Below the pieces are notes generated by a model. It saw nothing but the letters and a program-made list of their open reading frames with translations, had not been told where the DNA came from and made no database searches. Positions 13,916-18,040 of a stretch of 18,040 nt of DNA are shown one piece after another. The stretch is from CAZADH01 sp964483805 (GTDB lineage: Bacteria > Muiribacteriota > Ozemobacteria > Ozemobacterales > Ozemobacteraceae), in NCBI GenBank assembly GCA_964483805.1, contig CAZADH010000107.1:1-18040 (forward strand), read 5' to 3'. How positions within the stretch are numbered: the stretch's first letter is position 1; each line of letters begins with the position of its first letter. A program made the translations under genes and the position numbers.

Positions 13916-14179
13916 ATGGCCCATAAAAAAGGTGCAGGTTCTTCAGTAAACAATCGTGACAGCAATCCCAAGATGCTGGGCGTCAAGAAGTTCGACGGCG
14001 AGATCGTCAAAGCCGGCAACATCCTCGTCCGCCAACGCGGGACCCCGATCTGCGCCGGTCGCAACGTCGGCCGCGGTCGCGATGATACCCTGTTCGCCCT
14101 CGCCGAAGGCAAAGTGAAGTTCGGCACCCGCAAAGATCGGCACTGCGTCGACGTGCTGCCGATCGAGAAGGCCAACTGA
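13916..14179 (+). CDS. rpmA: 50S ribosomal protein L27
   Basis: 87 residues, typical of bL27, whose N-terminal tail reaches the peptidyl-transferase centre. MAHKKGAGSS is the mature-type N-terminus, followed by RDSNPKMLGVKKFDGE, RQRGTPICAGRNVGRGRD and TLFALAEGKVKF. One variation is SSVNNRDS where SSRNGRDS is usual. GGAG overlapping the end of prp gives the ribosome binding site. No longer N-terminus is possible, since an in-frame TGA lies two codons upstream. The obg gene that often follows is not found; two hairpins and a terminator come next. Confidence 0.97.
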   Translation: MAHKKGAGSSVNNRDSNPKMLGVKKFDGEIVKAGNILVRQRGTPICAGRNVGRGRDDTLFALAEGKVKFGTRKDRHCVDVLPIEKAN

Positions 14180-14200
14180 TCGCCCTCGTCTGAACCAGAG

Positions 14201-14227
14201 CCGCCGGCGTCTTTTTGACCCCGGCGG
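14201..14227 (+). repeat. Hairpin downstream of rpmA
   Basis: CCGCCGG (14201-14207) pairs with CCGGCGG (14221-14227) around a 13-base loop that contains a run of five T. It may protect the 3' end of the mRNA or act as a weak first pause before the main terminator. Confidence 0.45.
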
Positions 14228-14247
14228 TTTGCCTGTGTCTGTCGTAG

Positions 14248-14284
14248 CAAAACCCCGCCCGCGCTTTGGGCGGGGTTTTGTTCT
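14248..14284 (+). terminator. Strong rho-independent terminator of rplU-prp-rpmA
   Basis: A perfect 13-bp inverted repeat, CAAAACCCCGCCC (14248-14260) with GGGCGGGGTTTTG (14268-14280), loop GCGCTTT. The A-run and T-run flanking the GC core make it usable in both directions. Confidence 0.92.
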
Positions 14285-14421
14285 GACTCCTTGCTGCTGC
14301 GGCGAACGGCGCTGCCATCGTGACGGCTGACGAAGCCGCTTGTGCAACCGAGCCCTCATGTTTTTGCTGCAAAATGCCGATGGTATTGACAGAGGAATTC
14401 TGCGGCAACACGGAGGCGACT

Positions 14422-14607
14422 ATGTCGGTGAACGAGATTCTTGCACTGTATCGGATCGCCAATCCCCGCTGCGATGTCTGCAAGCGCATCGTCGCACGCT
14501 ACGAACGCACGCTGGCCATGTGCGATCGCGATCGCGGTCACCTCGAAGGCTGCGTGCTCGCGTTGGGCAACCGTTCCCGCCAATCCCAGTCCTCGCCGCG
14601 AACCTGA
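14422..14607 (+). CDS. Small Cys-containing protein, function unknown
   Basis: 61 residues from ATG 14422, chosen because GGAGG stands seven bases upstream; the frame is open back to 14320, but no SD supports that start. The protein has C17-X2-C20, C34 and C44 with H40 nearby, so a small metal-binding (zinc-ribbon-like) fold is possible. I recognise no family. The tail (GNRSRQSQSSPRT) is polar and disordered. It lies alone between the rpmA terminator and the sigma-factor promoter, in the same direction as both. I see a TTGACA at 14386 but no fitting -10, so its promoter is unclear. The 137 bases before it (14285-14421) hold nothing else I can support. Confidence 0.5.
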   Translation: MSVNEILALYRIANPRCDVCKRIVARYERTLAMCDRDRGHLEGCVLALGNRSRQSQSSPRT

Positions 14608-14620
14608 CCGAAGAATAGCG

Positions 14621-14649
14621 TTGCCTCGGGGCCGGCCAGTCGCTAGAAT
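14621..14649 (+). promoter_or_regulatory. Sigma-70 promoter of the sigma-factor gene
   Basis: TTGCCT (14621-14626), a 17-base spacer and TAGAAT (14644-14649). Transcription should start near 14656-14657, just 14-15 bases before the ATG at 14671. An ATG at 14657 opens a five-codon frame (MVQVS) whose TGA overlaps that start codon. Confidence 0.6.
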
Positions 14650-14670
14650 GTGGGCGATGGTCCAAGTCTC

Positions 14671-15510
14671 ATGAACAGTACACTGCGGCGCGCGTCGCCC
14701 TGTCAACCTGCGCCGGGCGAACGAATCCCGGAAGCGACCGGCAGGGCGGCCCTCGGTGATGTCGAACTCGTCCGCCAGTTCCAGAGCGGCGATCAGGCTG
14801 CCCTGGGTGAATTGACCTTGCGATATGACCGCTACTTGCGGCGTATGGCACGCAAATACCACCACAAAGGCTTCCCGTTCGACGATCTCATGAGTGAGGC
14901 GACGCTCGGTTTCATCAAGGGCCTCAAACACTTCGACCCGGGGCGCAACGTGCCGATTCTCGCCTACACGCGTTGGTGGGTGAAGACGCAGGTGCTGCAG
15001 TATCTGGCGCGCAATACGTCGGTCCTCTACGTGCCGGTGAAGAAGGCGTCTTACCTTTACAAGATCAATGCGGCGATGAACCTGCTGAAGAACGAGTTGG
15101 GGCGTGAGCCGTCGCCCGAAGAGATCGCCGCCTATCTCAATGCACCGCCGCAGTTTGTTACCGATCTGTTCTTCTCGGCCATGGAGCAGGCCCCGTTGAT
15201 CGGTGACGACCGTCGGTCCGACACGAGTCTGGCCCTGATGGACACGCGTATCGCCGACTTCGACGAGATGATCGAACGCAAAGACCTCGAACGGGAGTTG
15301 CTCGAGGTCATCGGGCAGTTGCCGCCCAAGCGCCGCGAAATCATCACCATGCGCTTCGGCCTGGCCGGCAAGCACAAGCACACGTTGAAAGCGATCGGCG
15401 AGCGGTTCAAGATGACCAAAGAAGGCGTTCGGCAGAACCTGCTGGTCACGATTCGTCAGTTGCGCGAGTTGATGATCGCCCGCATGCGGGGACCCGACGA
15501 TCTGGTCTGA
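14671..15510 (+). CDS. Sigma-70 family RNA polymerase sigma factor (regions 2, 3 and 4)
   Basis: 279 residues from ATG 14671; GTG 14650 is rejected because it directly abuts the -10 element. Region 2 spans about 45-122, with core-binding DDLMSEATLGFIKGLKHFD and the -10-recognising AYTRWWVKTQVLQYLARN. Region 3 is about 123-185 (GREPSPEEIAAYL). Region 4 is about 208-270, with LPPKRREIITMRFGL and the helix-turn-helix LKAIGERFKMTKEGVRQ. Region 1.1 is missing, so this is probably an alternative rather than the housekeeping factor. It has the size and layout of RpoH, but I do not see the RpoH box (QxxLFFNLR), so no symbol is given. It directs RNA polymerase to a subset of promoters. No SD is evident; translation may be coupled to the MVQVS mini-frame. 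A convergent gene lies 85 bases downstream with only a short 5-bp hairpin (15513-15526) between. Confidence 0.9.
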   Translation: MNSTLRRASPCQPAPGERIPEATGRAALGDVELVRQFQSGDQAALGELTLRYDRYLRRMARKYHHKGFPFDDLMSEATLGFIKGLKHFDPGRNVPILAYTRWWVKTQVLQYLARNTSVLYVPVKKASYLYKINAAMNLLKNELGREPSPEEIAAYLNAPPQFVTDLFFSAMEQAPLIGDDRRSDTSLALMDTRIADFDEMIERKDLERELLEVIGQLPPKRREIITMRFGLAGKHKHTLKAIGERFKMTKEGVRQNLLVTIRQLRELMIARMRGPDDLV

Positions 15511-15595
15511 ACGTCGTTTCGCGACGGGATACCGCGTGTGTGCGTGGGTTGCCTTCAGCAGTGCCCTCGGATCGACCCCGGGCTGCGCCGCCAGG

Positions 15596-18040
<2,445 letters not shown>

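Noticed and set aside
14650..14652. GTG 14650 as the sigma-factor start
   Set aside because: It directly follows the predicted -10 element and would not be in the transcript; ATG 14671 is more likely.

Overview
The window is GC-rich (roughly 60-65 % by eye) bacterial DNA with densely packed genes, GTG and ATG starts, TGA and TAG stops, and recognisable sigma-70-type promoters. It carries a housekeeping ribosomal block (L21, Prp protease, L27), a primary-type sigma factor, a PepD-type dipeptidase, glycan or natural-product genes (two GT2 glycosyltransferases, three radical SAM proteins, a methyltransferase, an ATP-grasp ligase), a cyclic-nucleotide-sensor/CpaE-like ATPase/TPR fusion protein, and a large modular surface protein with a FlgD-like C-terminus. 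This mix suggests an uncultured Gram-negative-type lineage. Candidatus Riflebacteria/Ozemobacteria is one guess, but nothing here proves it. A read-through Illumina adapter, a 50-base poly-G run and a 10-N gap at about 16.87-17.00 kb show that this is a scaffolded short-read draft, probably metagenomic.

Layout. 1-5250 (+): the 3' part of a methyltransferase; a radical SAM/SPASM gene; pepD; an ATP-grasp gene; then a clear intrinsic terminator. The radical SAM frame has no stop before pepD, so the two read as one open frame, although pepD has its own promoter-like site and a strong Shine-Dalgarno (SD) sequence. 5250-5724: a 475-base non-genic region with two sigma-70 promoters, two hairpins and a possible 28-residue ORF. 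5725-8646 (+): the cyclic-nucleotide/ParA-like/TPR fusion. 8608-13053 (-): a tightly overlapped four-gene operon (GT2, SPASM radical SAM, B12-binding radical SAM interrupted by an in-frame TAA, GT2). 13054-13242: a divergent promoter region. 13243-14284 (+): rplU-prp-rpmA with a strong promoter and terminator. 14422-15510 (+): a small Cys-rich protein and a sigma factor. 15596-18040 (-): a surface protein that runs off the right edge.

How the genes may work together (inference): the minus-strand operon and the methyltransferase/radical SAM pair look like parts of a cell-envelope glycan or glycoconjugate pathway. The fusion protein could be a one-component regulator that links a cyclic nucleotide to an ATPase of the pilus/secretion-localising CpaE type. 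The most notable observations are that fusion architecture, the Prp protease next to an L27 that has no extension to cleave, the interrupted radical SAM gene, and a hairpin placed between the SD and start codon of the ATP-grasp gene.
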